DNA of 64,000 nt from Streptomonospora sp. PA3 (GTDB lineage: Bacteria > Actinomycetota > Actinomycetes > Streptosporangiales > Streptosporangiaceae): positions 346,341 through 410,340 of the forward strand of contig NZ_VTZW01000003.1 of NCBI RefSeq assembly GCF_009728995.1, read 5' to 3'. Below are positions 63,715 to 64,000 of this stretch, piece after piece. Position numbers and translations under genes: made by a program. Each line of letters starts with the position of its first letter. The first letter of the stretch is position 1. Under the pieces are notes generated by a model. It did not search any database. It was not told the origin of the DNA and saw only the letters and a program-made list of their open reading frames with translations.

Positions 63715-64000
63715 CGAGGCGCCCCGGAACGCGCCCCGGGCGCGCCGTCCCCGACGCCCACCGGAACCGATCCACGCGGGTCCGGCCCTCCGTCGCCGTC
63801 GCCGCCGCGTCGGGTGATCGGCCATCCGCTTGCACCAGCCGGTGGTCGCTGTCCCGTACCCCCGCCGCCCTCGCTGCCTCGTCGCCCACCGGTACCGGCG
63901 AGCACCGGGCCCGATCCGCGCGGGCCGAGCCCTCCGCCGACCTCGCCGCCCCGTCGAGCGACCCGCCACCCGCCCCGGCAACCGGTGACCGCCCGGCCCA
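63715..64000. repeat. 73-bp minisatellite array, inverted orientation, running off the window
   Basis: Read on the minus strand from 64000, units begin TGGGCCGGGCGGTCACCGGTTGCC (type B) and, 72 nt later, TCGGCCCGCGCGGATCGG (type A), then degenerate B and A copies to about 63715. They match the forward array at 62305-62892, so the two arrays form a long imperfect inverted repeat. Confidence 0.75.

Overview
The window is about 64 kb of very GC-rich chromosomal DNA from an actinomycete. Gene content and order (mtrA-mtrB-lpqB-comF-hpf-secA, prfB-ftsE-ftsX-smpB-ssrA, a HutC-type regulator with DasR-like operator sites, many GTG starts, leaderless-looking genes) fit the Streptomyces/Streptosporangiales radiation. 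I lean towards the Nocardiopsis/Streptomonospora group, but that placement is inference. Nearly all of it is core chromosome. I see no transposase, integrase, phage gene, CRISPR array or biosynthetic cluster.

Layout. 0.1-2.8 kb: two different S-adenosylhomocysteine hydrolases, one bacterial type and one archaeal/Thermotoga type. 2.8-10.7 kb: an envelope cluster (RDD protein, SpoIIM-like protein, DUF58, MoxR ATPase, DUF4350, DUF4129, multi-pass membrane protein), with the last five in one translationally coupled minus-strand operon. 11-16.5 kb: MtrA/MtrB two-component system with the LpqB lipoprotein, then ComF. 17-22 kb: long ribosome-hibernation factor, a small membrane protein, SecA. 22.5-31.5 kb: a self-contained GlcNAc phosphotransferase locus holding EIIC, a DasR-like GntR regulator, a SIS-type glucosamine-6-phosphate isomerase/deaminase, EIIB, EIIA, HPr, EI, a HAD phosphatase and a NagZ-like GH3 lipoprotein. 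Overlapping dre-like operators sit between the divergent arms. 31.7-39.4 kb: acyl-CoA dehydrogenase, two HAD proteins, proline-catabolic PruA and an unknown membrane protein. 39.8-44.7 kb: the giant NAD-glutamate dehydrogenase. 44.9-51.4 kb: prfB, ftsEX, smpB, a lipoprotein with a degenerate penicillin-binding domain, and the tmRNA gene. 51.6-62 kb: a LAL-type LuxR regulator, a methyltransferase, a small hypothetical protein, a GT2 glycosyltransferase, NagA, an FMN reductase behind a candidate cysteine-sensing leader peptide, and an EamA-like permease. 62-64 kb: no gene, but dense repeats.

How the genes work together. PruA and NAD-GDH form a proline-to-glutamate-to-2-oxoglutarate route. The PTS cluster, NagZ and NagA form a GlcNAc/muropeptide salvage route, although NagA lies about 28 kb from the rest. 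SmpB and tmRNA form the trans-translation pair. FtsEX, MtrAB-LpqB and the pseudo-PBP concern cell-wall growth and division.

The least expected material is non-coding. A family of intergenic foldback elements recurs at five loci, built from shuffled palindromic modules like a BIME/MITE mosaic. One copy carries 14-bp terminal inverted repeats and abuts a stop codon. A 73-bp minisatellite occupies 62.3-62.9 kb and returns in inverted orientation at the right edge, enclosing a foldback element and a perfect 38-bp palindrome. No coordinate comes from a database search; all calls are from reading the sequence.
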